Shown here piece after piece: positions 9,584-18,082 of a DNA stretch of 64,000 nucleotides. Under the pieces are notes generated by a model. That model saw only the letters and a list, made by a program, of their open reading frames with translations, was not told where the DNA came from and did no database searches. A program made the translations under genes and the position numbers. Source of the DNA: Streptomyces sp. NBC_00490 (GTDB lineage Bacteria > Actinomycetota > Actinomycetes > Streptomycetales > Streptomycetaceae); contig NZ_CP107869.1 in NCBI RefSeq assembly GCF_036013645.1, positions 5,084,001-5,148,000 on the forward strand. Direction: 5' to 3'. Within the stretch, counting starts at the first letter, position 1. Every line of letters begins with the position of its first letter.

Positions 9584-10894
9584 GTGGCCACCTTTCCCCC
9601 GTACCCGACGCATCCCACCGGTCCCCCCGGCGAGGGTGCGCTCCGGCACGCGCACTGGTGGCAGCGCAAGTGGGTCCGTTACGGCGCGCTCATCACCCTG
9701 CTCGCGCTCTCCGGGCTCGTCATCCTCGCCCTGGTGCGCGAACAGACCGGCACCGAGGGCTTCCTGGTCGGGCTCGGCCTCGCGATCCTGCCCGTGCCGC
9801 TGCTGATAGCCGCCTTCCGCTGGCTGGACCGGGTCGAGCCGGGCCCCTGGCGGAATCTGCTGTTCGCGTTCTCCTGGGGCGCCTGCGCGGCGGCGCTGAT
9901 AGCGATCGTCGCCAACAGCTTCGCGACCAGATGGATAGCGACGGCGACCGCGGATCCGTCCAGCGCCGACACCCTCGGCGCGACCGTGATAGCGCCCGTC
10001 GTCGAGGAGACCGCCAAGGCCGCGGCCGTCCTGCTCGTCTTCCTCTTCCGCAGACGGGACTTCACCGGGATCGTCGACGGCGTGGTGATAGCAGGGGTCA
10101 CCGCCACCGGCTTCGCCTTCACCGAGAACATCCTCTATCTCGGCACCGCCTTCGGCACCGACCAGCTCACCGGCGACAGCGGCATCGCCTCCGTCACCGC
10201 GGCCACGTTCTTCGTCCGCGTCATCATGTCGCCGTTCGCACACCCGCTGTTCACGGTCCTCACCGGCATCGGCTTCGGCATCGCGGCCCTGTCGGCGGAC
10301 CGCCACCACGTGCGCCGGGTGCTCCTGCCCCTGTCCGGCCTGCTGCTCGCGATGGGCATGCACGCCGTCTGGAACGGCTCCTCGACCTTCGGCGAGTACG
10401 GCTTCTTCGCCGTGTACGCGGCCTTCATGGTCCCCGCGTTCGGTCTGCTGACCTGGCTCGTCATCTGGACCCGGCAGCGCGAACTGCGCACCGTGCGCGA
10501 GGAACTGCCCGCCTACGCCGTCGCCGGCTGGCTCACCCCCGCAGAACCCTTCGCCCTCGGCTCGATGCGGGCCCGCCGGATCGCCCGCCAGTACGCCCGC
10601 GCCCACGCCGGGAAGTCGGCGGCGCGGGCGGTGGCGCAGTACGAGGCGTACGCGACGTCCCTGGCGTTCCTCCGGCACCGGGGGCGCCGCGGCCGGGCCG
10701 GCGCCGACTTCGTCGTACGGGAGCGGGAACTGCTGCACGAGTTGTGGGTACGGCGGGAGGCGGCGCGCCCGGCCCTGGACCACGCGGCCCGGATGACGGC
10801 ACCGCCGACCCCGGTCGTGATCCCGCCGACGCACTGGCCCGTGCACGGCTACCCGGCGGTGCAGTACCCCGGCTACAACCCGTACCGGACCTGA
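9584..10894 (+). CDS. PrsW-family intramembrane metalloprotease
   Basis: The protein is 436 aa with about eight hydrophobic segments between residues 33 and 300. Three conserved motifs of the PrsW/CAAX-protease-like superfamily are visible: EETAK at 141-145, FAFTEN at 177-182 and a His in a later helix (SPFAH, H220). Bacillus PrsW cuts an anti-sigma factor in response to stress; in streptomycetes the substrate of this orthologue is not known to me. The last ~130 residues are cytosolic, Arg-rich and end in a Pro/Tyr-rich tail. GTG 9584 is the first plausible start, just after a short intergenic region following trmB. Confidence 0.85.
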   Translation: MATFPPYPTHPTGPPGEGALRHAHWWQRKWVRYGALITLLALSGLVILALVREQTGTEGFLVGLGLAILPVPLLIAAFRWLDRVEPGPWRNLLFAFSWGACAAALIAIVANSFATRWIATATADPSSADTLGATVIAPVVEETAKAAAVLLVFLFRRRDFTGIVDGVVIAGVTATGFAFTENILYLGTAFGTDQLTGDSGIASVTAATFFVRVIMSPFAHPLFTVLTGIGFGIAALSADRHHVRRVLLPLSGLLLAMGMHAVWNGSSTFGEYGFFAVYAAFMVPAFGLLTWLVIWTRQRELRTVREELPAYAVAGWLTPAEPFALGSMRARRIARQYARAHAGKSAARAVAQYEAYATSLAFLRHRGRRGRAGADFVVRERELLHELWVRREAARPALDHAARMTAPPTPVVIPPTHWPVHGYPAVQYPGYNPYRT

Positions 10895-11015
10895 CGGCCG
10901 AAGCCACCGCCGAGACACCCCGCCGCGCTGTCGGTGCGGGTGTAGGCGACACTCCGGCGCCACTCCCCCGACACGCCCCGGCGAGCCGCACGCACCGCCG
11001 GACCGCGCAGCACTC

Positions 11016-11960
11016 CTAGGCCGACGCCTCCGTCAGCCGCGTCACCTCGTCCTCCGTCAGCCGCACCTCCGCCACCTTCAGCAGCGCCGGCAGCTGCTCC
11101 ACGGTCCGTGCGGACGCGATGGGCGCCGCCACCGTCGGCCGGGCCGCCAGCCACGCCAGGGCCACCGTCGCCACCGGCACGCGGTGGGCCTCGGCGATGT
11201 CGTCGAGGGCGGCGAGGACCTTGCGGCCGCGTTCCGTCTCCAGGTGCTTGCCGGCACCGGCGGCGCGGGCGCCCTCCACCACCTCGCCCTCGCGGTACTT
11301 GCCGGTGAGGAACCCGGAGGCCAGCGCGTAGTACGGGACGGCGGCCAGTCCGGTCCGTTCGGCCAGGTCCTGGAGCTCGCCCTCGTACGTCTCGCGCGAG
11401 ACCAGGTTGTAGTGCGGCTGGAGCGCCACGTACCGGGCCAGTCCCTCGCGCTCGGAGAAGGCGAGGGACGCCTCCAGGCGCTCGGCGGAGATGTTGGACG
11501 CGGCGATGTGCCGCACCTTGCCCGCCTTCACCAGTTCGTCGAGCGCGCCGATGATCTCCTCGACCGGCACTTCCACCTTGTCGAAGTGGGTGTAGTACAG
11601 GTCGATGTGGTCGGTGCCGAGGCGGCGCAGGGAGGCGTCCGCCGCCGCCTTGATGTTCGCGGCCGTCAGGCCCTGGAAGTCGGGGTGCTGGCTGACCTTC
11701 GTGGCGATCACGACGTCGTCGCGGTTGCCGCGCGCCTTGACCCACTTGCCGATGATGGTCTCGGACTCACCGCCGACGTTGCCGTCGACCCACGCGGAGT
11801 ACGCGTCCGCCGTGTCGACGAAGTTGCCGCCCGCGGCCGCGTAGGCGTCGAGTACGGCGAAGGACTGTGTCTCGTCGGCGGTCCAGCCGAAGACGTTGCC
11901 GCCGAGGGAGAGCGGGAAGACCTCGAGGTCGGACGTGCCCAGCTTGCGAAGAGAAGTCAT
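11016..11960 (-). CDS. Aldo/keto reductase
   Basis: The protein is 314 aa, a normal length for AKR-family TIM-barrel NADPH oxidoreductases. The catalytic tetrad is present: Asp49 and Tyr54 (DTADAY), Lys88 (ATK) and His125 (YYTHFD). The C-terminal SARTVEQ motif fits the NADP-binding site. The substrate cannot be told from sequence; the closest general class is the AKR11/12-like 'potassium channel beta-like' group. I chose ATG 11960, three codons into a TTG-initiated frame, because the conserved KLGTSDLEV start follows it. It is convergent with the PrsW-type gene. Confidence 0.9.
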   Translation of the reverse strand: MTSLRKLGTSDLEVFPLSLGGNVFGWTADETQSFAVLDAYAAAGGNFVDTADAYSAWVDGNVGGESETIIGKWVKARGNRDDVVIATKVSQHPDFQGLTAANIKAAADASLRRLGTDHIDLYYTHFDKVEVPVEEIIGALDELVKAGKVRHIAASNISAERLEASLAFSEREGLARYVALQPHYNLVSRETYEGELQDLAERTGLAAVPYYALASGFLTGKYREGEVVEGARAAGAGKHLETERGRKVLAALDDIAEAHRVPVATVALAWLAARPTVAAPIASARTVEQLPALLKVAEVRLTEDEVTRLTEASA

Positions 11961-12054
11961 GTACGGGGTCAACGCCGGTGCGCGGACCGCTCTTCCGGAA
12001 CGGCCGCAAAGTCTCCGTAAACAAGCGGAGGCAGGCGCTCCTGAACCGGTGACG

Positions 12055-12102
12055 GAAAAACCGGCGGCCCTGACGTCGGGGGGTGTGCGTCAGGGCCGCC
12101 GG
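12055..12102 (-). terminator. Rho-independent terminator of the M23 peptidase gene
   Basis: Perfect 15-bp stem, CCGGCGGCCCTGACG at 12061-12075 pairing with 12088-12102, followed on the minus strand by TTTTT (A-run at 12056-12060). It lies directly after the peptidase stop codon. Confidence 0.85.
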
Positions 12103-12117
12103 TGGATCAAGAAAAAC

Positions 12118-13179
12118 TCAGGGGGTGAGCCCCTTGCTCCGCAGCCACGCCATCGGGTCGATCCCGGTGGACGCGCCGCCCGAGTGGACCTCGAGGTGCA
12201 GATGCGCGCCGGTGACGTTGCCGGTCGCACCCACGCGCCCGATCACATCACCGGTGTTGACCTTCTGGCCCACGCTGACGCTGATCGAGGACTGGTGGGC
12301 GAACCACAGCTCGGTGCCGTCGTCGAGGGTGAGGACGGTCTTGTAGCCGTACGACCCGTCCCAGCCGGCCTGCGTGATGGTGCCGCTGTGGATCGCCTTG
12401 ATGAGCGTGCCCGTGGGAGCCGCGAAGTCGAGACCCGTGTGGTACCCGGAGGACCACAGGGAGCCGGCCTGACCGAAGGTCGAGGTGATCGTGTACGAGG
12501 AGGTCGGCAGCGTGAACTGCTTCGCCAGCGCGGCGAGCCGCTTGGCCTCGGCGGCCTTCTCGGCCTCCGCCTCCGCCTTCTTCTTCGCCTCGGCGGCGTC
12601 GTCCGCGGCCTTCTTCAGCGCGGCGGCCTCGGCCTTGGCGGCCTCGTCGGCGAGGGCGCTCTGCGTGGCGAGCTGCGTCTTGTTCTCGACCTGCGTCTGC
12701 TGGCTCTCGGCCTGCGCCATGATCCGGTTGCGCAGCGTCTCGCCTGCGCCGGTGCCGGAGTCGGAGAGGCTGACCTGGGTCTTGTCCGTGACGGCCGTGG
12801 CGGCGGCCGTGGGGGCCGCGGCGAGGTCGCTGAGCGCGGTGGCCGAGCCCTGCGGTGCCTCCTCCTCGCCGGACACGAACGGAAGGTCGGGCATCGAGAT
12901 GGAGACCGGCGGCTTGCCGGTGTTGGCGCTGGCCATGCCGGCCCCGCCGACGGCGGCTATGACACCGACGCCCAGGACGGTGGAGCTGCGGGCGAATCCC
13001 CCGCTGCGCTGCTTGGCGACCCGATGCTTGCCACGGACCGGTCGGATGGAGTCCTCGTTGGGATTCCACTCCTCCCGCGGACCCTCGTCGTGGTGGTAGC
13101 TGCCGTAGCCGAAGACATCGGTGGTGCTGCGCTGGCTCGGCACGTACGGGGCCTCGGGGGCAGGCCGGTTTGACGCCAC
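12118..13179 (-). CDS. M23-family peptidoglycan endopeptidase (c-di-AMP riboswitch controlled)
   Basis: The protein is 353 aa. A cytosolic N-terminal ~62 residues precede one membrane segment or signal anchor (residues ~66-85). Then come an Ala/Lys/Glu-rich coiled coil (~150-215) and a C-terminal LytM/M23 domain with zinc ligands His247 and Asp251 (HTGLD) and His328 in HLHLEVH. These enzymes cut peptide cross-links or stems outside the membrane during growth and sporulation. The 5' leader carries a ydaO/yuaA riboswitch, so expression should fall when c-di-AMP is high. In Streptomyces this riboswitch class is known to control Rpf-type and other cell-wall lytic enzymes. A strong terminator follows the gene. 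Confidence 0.9.
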   Translation of the reverse strand: MASNRPAPEAPYVPSQRSTTDVFGYGSYHHDEGPREEWNPNEDSIRPVRGKHRVAKQRSGGFARSSTVLGVGVIAAVGGAGMASANTGKPPVSISMPDLPFVSGEEEAPQGSATALSDLAAAPTAAATAVTDKTQVSLSDSGTGAGETLRNRIMAQAESQQTQVENKTQLATQSALADEAAKAEAAALKKAADDAAEAKKKAEAEAEKAAEAKRLAALAKQFTLPTSSYTITSTFGQAGSLWSSGYHTGLDFAAPTGTLIKAIHSGTITQAGWDGSYGYKTVLTLDDGTELWFAHQSSISVSVGQKVNTGDVIGRVGATGNVTGAHLHLEVHSGGASTGIDPMAWLRSKGLTP

Positions 13180-13202
13180 GTGGGCGTGCTCCTTTCCTTC
13201 CT

Positions 13203-13350
13203 TCTCGCCTACCGGGTTAGCTGACGGGTTCGGAGCAGGAAGGTCTCCTACGCGCGTATACCGGCCGTGAGTTCACGGCGGCATCCGCGCGATTCACCCC
13301 AGGGTGGTGGTTCCCCGGCTCCCTTGCGGGATTAAGCGCGTGAGCACGGA
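13203..13350 (-). promoter_or_regulatory. c-di-AMP riboswitch (ydaO/yuaA class)
   Basis: On the minus strand this leader contains the class hallmarks in order: CAAGGGAGCCGGGGAACC, then GGGGTGAATC, then the 3' block CCGTCAGCTAACCCGGTAGG about 25-45 bases before the M23 peptidase start. Those match the ydaO consensus very closely. Known members bind cyclic di-AMP and switch genes for cell-wall remodelling and osmolyte transport off. The remaining ~240 bp up to the phosphatase gene (13351-13592) is AT-richer and should hold the promoter; no gene is seen there. Confidence 0.9.
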
Positions 13351-13592
13351 GCCGTCTCTTGTGACGGCTGGGACGACCGCGCTGCGTTATCGAACGTTAA
13401 TAGACCCGGACCATGGATTCCAAGCTGTTCTGCTTGATCATTAACCTTTTTCCGCTGGACGTACGGGTCCATGAGCGGTGAAAAACGGGCGAGTTGACCG
13501 CCCTCCGGTAAACTCACAGGTATTGACTGTATGTCAGTTGTTATGCGGAGGGCACTCACCCGATCACCCCACGTGATAAAGCCCCCCAACGG

Positions 13593-14678
13593 TCACGGCC
13601 GTCGTACGGCGAGCAGCGCCATGTCGTCCGTCATGCCGCCCCCCGTGTGCCGGCGCACCTCCCCGGCGAGCGCGGACAGCAGTGCCCCGGGAACCCGGAA
13701 GGCGCGTCCCGCGAGCCGTGCCGCCGGATCGTAGAACTCCCCGTACCGGTCCCGCGCCTCGGACAGCCCGTCCGTATACAGCAGCAGCGTGGCCCCGCCC
13801 GGGAAAACCGCCTCCTCCGCGCGGTCGGGCCAGCTCCCCAGCTCGCCCATGCCCAGCGGCAGCGCGGGCTCGGCGGCGGGCAGCGCCCGCACGGTGCCGT
13901 CGGGGCACAGCAGCAGCGGCGGCGGATGGCCGCGGTTGAGGACCCGCACCACCCCGTCGCCGTGCGGCAGTTCGGCGAGTACGACGGTGGTGAACCCCTC
14001 GACGGCGTCGAGCCCCTCGCGTCGCCTGCCCTCGCGCGCCAGCGCCCGCTCCAGCCGCCGCGCGACCGCCTCCAGCGTCGGCTCCTGCTCGGCGGCCTCC
14101 CGGAACGCCCCGATGACGACGGCAACCGCGGCCACCGCCCCCATGCCCTTCCCTCGCACGTCCCCCACCACCAGCCGCACCCCGTACGGACTGTCCTGCA
14201 CCGCGTAGAGGTCCCCGCCGATGAAGGCGTCCCGCTGCGCGGCCTCGTACCGGACCGCGATGTCGAACCCGCCGATCCGGTCGTCGGGCTCGGGCAGCAC
14301 CGCCCGCTGGGCGGCCTCGGCGATCTGGCGCTGGGAGGCGAGCCGCTGGTCGCCGCGGAGCACGACCCGGTTGAGGACGGCGGCCAGCACGGCGACGACC
14401 GCCACGGTGAGCGCCTCGGTGAGGGTGTCGGCGTCCAGCCGGAAACCGAACCGCATATGGACGGCGAAGGCGGCGATCAGGGCCACCGCCCCGGCGACGA
14501 CGGTGCCGAGCAGTGGGTAGAGGGGCGCGGCGACCAGGGGGGCGGCGGTGAAGAAGGGGATCGCGGTGAAGTCCCGGGGGGTCAGGACGTCGTAGAGGAC
14601 GCCACCGACGATCAGCAGGACGGGCAGCACCCGTAAGAGGGCGGAGACACGCCGTCCCGCCACCGCCGCCTGATCCAC
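13593..14678 (-). CDS. Membrane-anchored PP2C/SpoIIE-type serine phosphatase
   Basis: The protein is 361 aa. Three or four hydrophobic segments fill residues ~12-115, and a PP2C-like SpoIIE domain follows to the C-terminus. Metal-binding Asp motifs are visible: GGDLYAV, VGDVRGKG and the terminal DDMALLAVR. Streptomyces has dozens of such enzymes; relatives dephosphorylate anti-anti-sigma factors and so regulate sigma-factor networks. No PAS, GAF or kinase domain is present here and no partner switch gene is adjacent, so the target is unknown. ATG 14678 gives the complete membrane domain. It is followed downstream by the riboswitch-controlled peptidase in the same direction. Confidence 0.85.
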   Translation of the reverse strand: MDQAAVAGRRVSALLRVLPVLLIVGGVLYDVLTPRDFTAIPFFTAAPLVAAPLYPLLGTVVAGAVALIAAFAVHMRFGFRLDADTLTEALTVAVVAVLAAVLNRVVLRGDQRLASQRQIAEAAQRAVLPEPDDRIGGFDIAVRYEAAQRDAFIGGDLYAVQDSPYGVRLVVGDVRGKGMGAVAAVAVVIGAFREAAEQEPTLEAVARRLERALAREGRRREGLDAVEGFTTVVLAELPHGDGVVRVLNRGHPPPLLLCPDGTVRALPAAEPALPLGMGELGSWPDRAEEAVFPGGATLLLYTDGLSEARDRYGEFYDPAARLAGRAFRVPGALLSALAGEVRRHTGGGMTDDMALLAVRRP

Positions 14679-14739
14679 ATGCCCAGGTTTCCCGGGCCGG
14701 GACCGGGCGGCGAGCCGTGTGGCCCGACCGGGGGAAACA

Positions 14740-14779
14740 CTCAGGGCCGGAATCCAGTGAACTGGATTCCGGCCCTGAG
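14740..14779 (-). terminator. Terminator hairpin after tRNA-fMet
   Basis: A perfect 19-bp inverted repeat, CTCAGGGCCGGAATCCAGT against 14761-14779, with a two-base centre. It lies directly downstream of the minus-strand tRNA. There is no clear U-run, which is usual in Streptomyces. Confidence 0.75.
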
Positions 14780-14786
14780 CTGTGAG

Positions 14787-14860
14787 TAGCGGGGACAGGA
14801 TTTGAACCTGCGACCTCTGGGTTATGAGCCCAGCGAGCTACCGAGCTGCTCCACCCCGCG
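14787..14860 (-). tRNA. Initiator tRNA-Met (CAT)
   Basis: A 74-base cloverleaf on the minus strand starting CGCGGGGTGGAGCAG, with anticodon loop CTCATAA. The acceptor's first pair is mismatched (C1 opposite T72) and the anticodon stem ends in GC pairs (GGG/CCC), both hallmarks of initiator tRNA. No CCA is encoded. Confidence 0.95.
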
Positions 14861-14935
14861 TCGGTGAAACCAGCATACGCCATTCGCGGGACGCTCAGCA
14901 CCACGGTTGCTTCGCGCCGCCGCTGACCTGCGTTT

Positions 14936-16159
14936 TCAGCTCCCGGGGTTGCCCGCGTGGGTCAGGGTCTCCCAGGACACGAACAGGTTGTCGGTACCGG
15001 CGGGCCGGGTCTCCTCGGCGAGCCGGTGGGCGGCCGGGACGGAGACGCCGAGGCGGTTCTCCAGGTGGTTGAGGGCGACCTCCAGGTCCGGGCCCATGTT
15101 CCGGTCCACCTTCCCGCCGCACAGCCACGCGGGCGCGGGTTCGCCGGACTGGTACCGGGCGTGGAAGGCGAGCGCCGACTTCAGCCGGTCCTTGACCTCG
15201 CCGTACAGGTCGACGCCCTGGTGCCAGGCGGTCTCGGCGATGTGGGCGGTGGCGGCGATGGAGTAGCCGACGTGCTTGAAGTTGCGGCAGGTCTCCTGGG
15301 AGACGCCGTCCTGGTACGTCTTCTGCCCGAACCAGTACGTCGTCAGTTTCGCCGGCGTGTTCACCCCGGATCCGGCCGGGGTGAGCGGCACCCGCCCGTC
15401 CTTCTCCAGGTAGAAGTAGGCGGGGACGCGCTCCCGGAAACGCTGGAGCGCGTGGTCGAAGGCCTGGTGGTCGTCGAGGAAGACGGCGATGCCGATGGCC
15501 GCGTCGGTCATCACGAGGTCCCAGTTGCCGTTGTAGTCGGGGACCTTGCGGGTGACGGCGGGCAGATACGCGGTCCGCAGCATGTCCTGGAACCGCGTGA
15601 CCCGGTCCTGCGGCCATCCCGCGCCCTCGCTGTGCCGCACGATCTCCGCGGCCCGCGCCCAGGTCGCCCCGGCCCACCCGGTCTGCAGCCCGGCGTCCTC
15701 CTCGGTGTGCTTGCGCATCCTCGCCGACCAGGCATCCATGATCTCCCGCGCCTTGACGGCGTGCCGCTGCTTGCCGGTGACGCGGAAGAGGAGCGCCTGC
15801 GTATAGGCGGCGATCGCGTCCTCACGCTCCTGGACGCACCCGTGCGCGGGCCGGTCGGCGCGCTCCCCACCGGGACAGTCCACGCTCGCGTACGGCTCGG
15901 CCTGGTACTTGTACGCCCCGTACTTGCTGTCCCTCATGTCGAGGTACGCCTTCAGCCACGGCTGCTTCCCCGCGGTGACCTTCTCCCGTACGGCGTCCAG
16001 CTGGGCCTCGCTCACCAGCACACCGGGGTGCGTGAACGCCGCGTCCGGGGGCAGCGCGCGGGCCATGGTGCGGGTACCGGCGTCGGTGGTCCCACAGGCG
16101 GTGGCGAGAAGGGGGGCGAGCAGAAGGGCGACGGCGGCACGGAATCGGGCTGACCTCAT
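14936..16159 (-). CDS. Alginate-lyase-family lipoprotein
   Basis: The protein is 407 aa with a lipoprotein signal peptide (basic MRSARFR, hydrophobic core, lipobox LATAC at ~19-23). The rest matches the alpha/alpha-toroid alginate lyase family: HPGVLVSEAQLDAVREKV near the mature N-terminus, a central NWDLVMTDAAIGIAVF and EETCRNFKHVGYSI-type segments with Asn, His and Tyr candidates for catalysis. Such proteins cleave uronate-containing polysaccharides, but the substrate of the Streptomyces members is not established. ATG 16159 was chosen because it begins the signal peptide; the frame stays open upstream. No other polysaccharide genes are adjacent. Confidence 0.8.
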   Translation of the reverse strand: MRSARFRAAVALLLAPLLATACGTTDAGTRTMARALPPDAAFTHPGVLVSEAQLDAVREKVTAGKQPWLKAYLDMRDSKYGAYKYQAEPYASVDCPGGERADRPAHGCVQEREDAIAAYTQALLFRVTGKQRHAVKAREIMDAWSARMRKHTEEDAGLQTGWAGATWARAAEIVRHSEGAGWPQDRVTRFQDMLRTAYLPAVTRKVPDYNGNWDLVMTDAAIGIAVFLDDHQAFDHALQRFRERVPAYFYLEKDGRVPLTPAGSGVNTPAKLTTYWFGQKTYQDGVSQETCRNFKHVGYSIAATAHIAETAWHQGVDLYGEVKDRLKSALAFHARYQSGEPAPAWLCGGKVDRNMGPDLEVALNHLENRLGVSVPAAHRLAEETRPAGTDNLFVSWETLTHAGNPGS

Positions 16160-16250
16160 GCAGGCAGCGTCACCCTGCAGGGAGCGGCGCGCAGGAAATG
16201 TTGGGCTGATCGGTCCGTCACCCGTCACCCGCCGCCCGAGCGGGTGAGGC

Positions 16251-17366
16251 TCAGCCCAGCAGAGGAAGATTCGGCCTCTTGGCCTGCTCCTCGAACTCCG
16301 GCAGCACCACGACGGACACCCCGGCGGCCGCCAGGAGCCCACTCCCGTCGGCCCCTTCCACGAAGGTGTCCGGCTCCCGCCAGGCCGTCACCACGCGCCG
16401 CACCCCCGCCTCCAGAATCAGCCGGGCACACGGTGCCAGGCGCGAGGCTCGCTGCGCGCACGGCTCCAGGCTGGAGTACACCGTCGCCGAGGCCAGCCTC
16501 GGATCCCCCGAGTCGATCTTCGCCAGCGCCGCCTCCTCCGCGTGGACCACGGGGTCGCCCCCCTCCCTGGAGTGCCCGCGCGCGAGTTCCGTGCCGTCGG
16601 CGGCGACCACCACCGCGCCCACGCTGAACGCGGTCCGGGACGGCGGGCACAGGGCGGCCAGTTCGCAGGCGAGGCGGAGCCAGTGGCGGTCGGCGGCACG
16701 GGAGCCGGGCGCGGTGGGCTCGTAGCGCATGAGGACGACGTCCTCGATCTGCCGGGACTCGACCAGGCGCAGGCGTCCGCCCTGGTAGGCGCCGGGTCCG
16801 AAGAGGCGGGGGGCGGTCGCGTCGCCGACGAAGAGGGGGGCCAGGACCAGTTGGAGCTCGTCCGCCAGGCCCTGCTGGAGGAGCTGGGTGTGGATCTTGC
16901 CGCCGCCCTCGACCATGAGGCGTCGCACCCCCCGGGCCCACAGGTCCGCCAGGAGGCCGGGCCAGTCCAGGTCGGCGCCCAGGCAGACCACATCGGCCGC
17001 CAGACCCGCCGCACGGGCCCGCTCCGCGCCCTTGTCCGTCGTATAGACGACCTTGTCGCCGCCGGTGTGCCAGAACTTCGCGTCGGGGTCCAGGTCGCCC
17101 GAGCCGCTGACCGTGACCTTGAGGGGGTACTCCGGCTTGCCCGCCGCCACGCGGGCCGCGCGCCGCTCGGGGGAGTTGACGAGCAGACGGGGGTTGTCGG
17201 CGCGGATCGTGCCGGCGCCGACGAGGATCGCGTCGACCGAGGCGCGGACCTCGTCGACGCGGTCGAAGTCGGCCGGGCTGGAGAGGAGCAGGCGGTCGGG
17301 GCCGGTGTCGTCCAGGTAGCCGTCGAGGGAGACGGCCGCGGAGAGGAGGACGTACGGGTGAGACAT
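16251..17366 (-). CDS. RibD-like bifunctional protein with swapped domains (reductase then deaminase)
   Basis: The protein is 371 aa. Residues ~3-215 form a RibD C-type/DHFR-like reductase (SLDGY, VGAGTIRADNP at 49-59, MVEGGGKIH at 151-159). Residues ~220-371 form a cytidine-deaminase-like domain with zinc motif HAE (275-277) and two cysteines C303 and C313 in PCAQ...PCA. Canonical RibD has the deaminase first and the reductase second, so the order here is inverted. RibD performs steps two and three of riboflavin synthesis. The gene is divergent from the MarR gene, with a palindromic operator between them, and GTP cyclohydrolase II follows the MarR gene. A role in riboflavin or a related pyrimidine metabolite is inferred. 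Confidence 0.85.
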   Translation of the reverse strand: MSHPYVLLSAAVSLDGYLDDTGPDRLLLSSPADFDRVDEVRASVDAILVGAGTIRADNPRLLVNSPERRAARVAAGKPEYPLKVTVSGSGDLDPDAKFWHTGGDKVVYTTDKGAERARAAGLAADVVCLGADLDWPGLLADLWARGVRRLMVEGGGKIHTQLLQQGLADELQLVLAPLFVGDATAPRLFGPGAYQGGRLRLVESRQIEDVVLMRYEPTAPGSRAADRHWLRLACELAALCPPSRTAFSVGAVVVAADGTELARGHSREGGDPVVHAEEAALAKIDSGDPRLASATVYSSLEPCAQRASRLAPCARLILEAGVRRVVTAWREPDTFVEGADGSGLLAAAGVSVVVLPEFEEQAKRPNLPLLG

Positions 17367-17400
17367 CGGGTGCGGTCCCTCTCACGGTGACGGGCGGGGC

Positions 17401-17429
17401 TTGGTTCAAGTTTGAAACAAACCTACACT
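17401..17429 (+). promoter_or_regulatory. marR promoter with embedded MarR-type operator
   Basis: A -35-like TTGGTT (17401-17406) and -10-like TACACT (17424-17429) are separated by 17 bp. The spacer holds the inverted repeat TTCAA-GT-TTGAA (17405-17416). The MarR start codon lies six bases after the -10, so the transcript would be leaderless and a bound repressor would block RNA polymerase. Confidence 0.6.
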
Positions 17430-17435
17430 GGTGGC

Positions 17436-17948
17436 ATGACGACTCGCTGGCTCACTCCCAAGGAGCAGCGCGCATGGCGCGCGTACCTCGCCGCGTCGCA
17501 CCTCCTCGAGGACGCGCTCGACCGGCAGCTCCAGCAGGACGCCGGCATGCCCCACCTCTATTACTCCATCCTCGCCAATCTCTCCGAGGCGCCGGAGCGG
17601 CGGATGCGCATGACCGACCTCGCCGAGGGGCTGAAGATCACGCGGCCCCGGCTGACGTACGCCGTAAACCGGCTGGAGAAGGACGGGCTGGTCGGGCGCG
17701 AGAGCTGCCGGTGGGACAAGCGCGGCAGCATCGCCGTACTGACCGCGGAGGGCTTGGCGGTGCTGGAGCGGGCGGCGCCGGGGCATGTGGAGACGGTACG
17801 CGCCGCCCTGTTCGACCGGCTCACCGCGGAGCAGGTCGGACAGCTGGAGGAGATCTGCGCGAGCATCGCCGACGGGCTCCAGGGGGACGAGGGCACCGCG
17901 CCCGAGGACGTCCCGTGGCGGCGGCGGTCCTCCCCTTCCTGCTCGTGA
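17436..17948 (+). CDS. MarR-family transcriptional regulator
   Basis: The protein is 170 aa with the typical winged-helix MarR fold: dimerisation helices (residues ~10-40), recognition region MTDLAEGLKITRPRLTYAVNRLEKDGLV and the wing WDKRGSIAVLTAEG. Members are dimeric repressors released by small ligands. It lies between the divergent RibD-like gene and a GTP cyclohydrolase II gene. TTCAA-type palindromes are found in its own promoter and in front of the cyclohydrolase gene, so autoregulation and joint control are likely. The start ATG 17436 is close behind the -10 box; an upstream in-frame start at 17412 would lie inside the operator and is less likely. The ligand is unknown. Confidence 0.85.
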   Translation: MTTRWLTPKEQRAWRAYLAASHLLEDALDRQLQQDAGMPHLYYSILANLSEAPERRMRMTDLAEGLKITRPRLTYAVNRLEKDGLVGRESCRWDKRGSIAVLTAEGLAVLERAAPGHVETVRAALFDRLTAEQVGQLEEICASIADGLQGDEGTAPEDVPWRRRSSPSCS

Positions 17949-17993
17949 CGGACTGTTCATGACGGGCCGGTCGTGACGAGCGCCATATATCTG

Positions 17994-18056
17994 TTGCTTC
18001 AAATTTAAAACATGGGTAGGGTCTCGAACCGTAGAGCTGCTTCAAATCTGAAGCAG
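17994..18056 (+). promoter_or_regulatory. ribA promoter with two MarR-type operators
   Basis: A -35-like TTGCTT (17994-17999) and -10-like TAGGGT (18017-18022) lie 17 bp apart, with TTCAAATTTAAA in the spacer (17998-18009). A second site, CTGCTTCAAATCTGAAGCAG (18037-18056), has perfect 8-bp arms and lies downstream of the -10, in front of the cyclohydrolase gene. Both share the TTCAA core with the operator at 17405-17416. Confidence 0.6.
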
Positions 18057-18082
18057 ATATGCCTGAGGACCGGAGTACCCGC

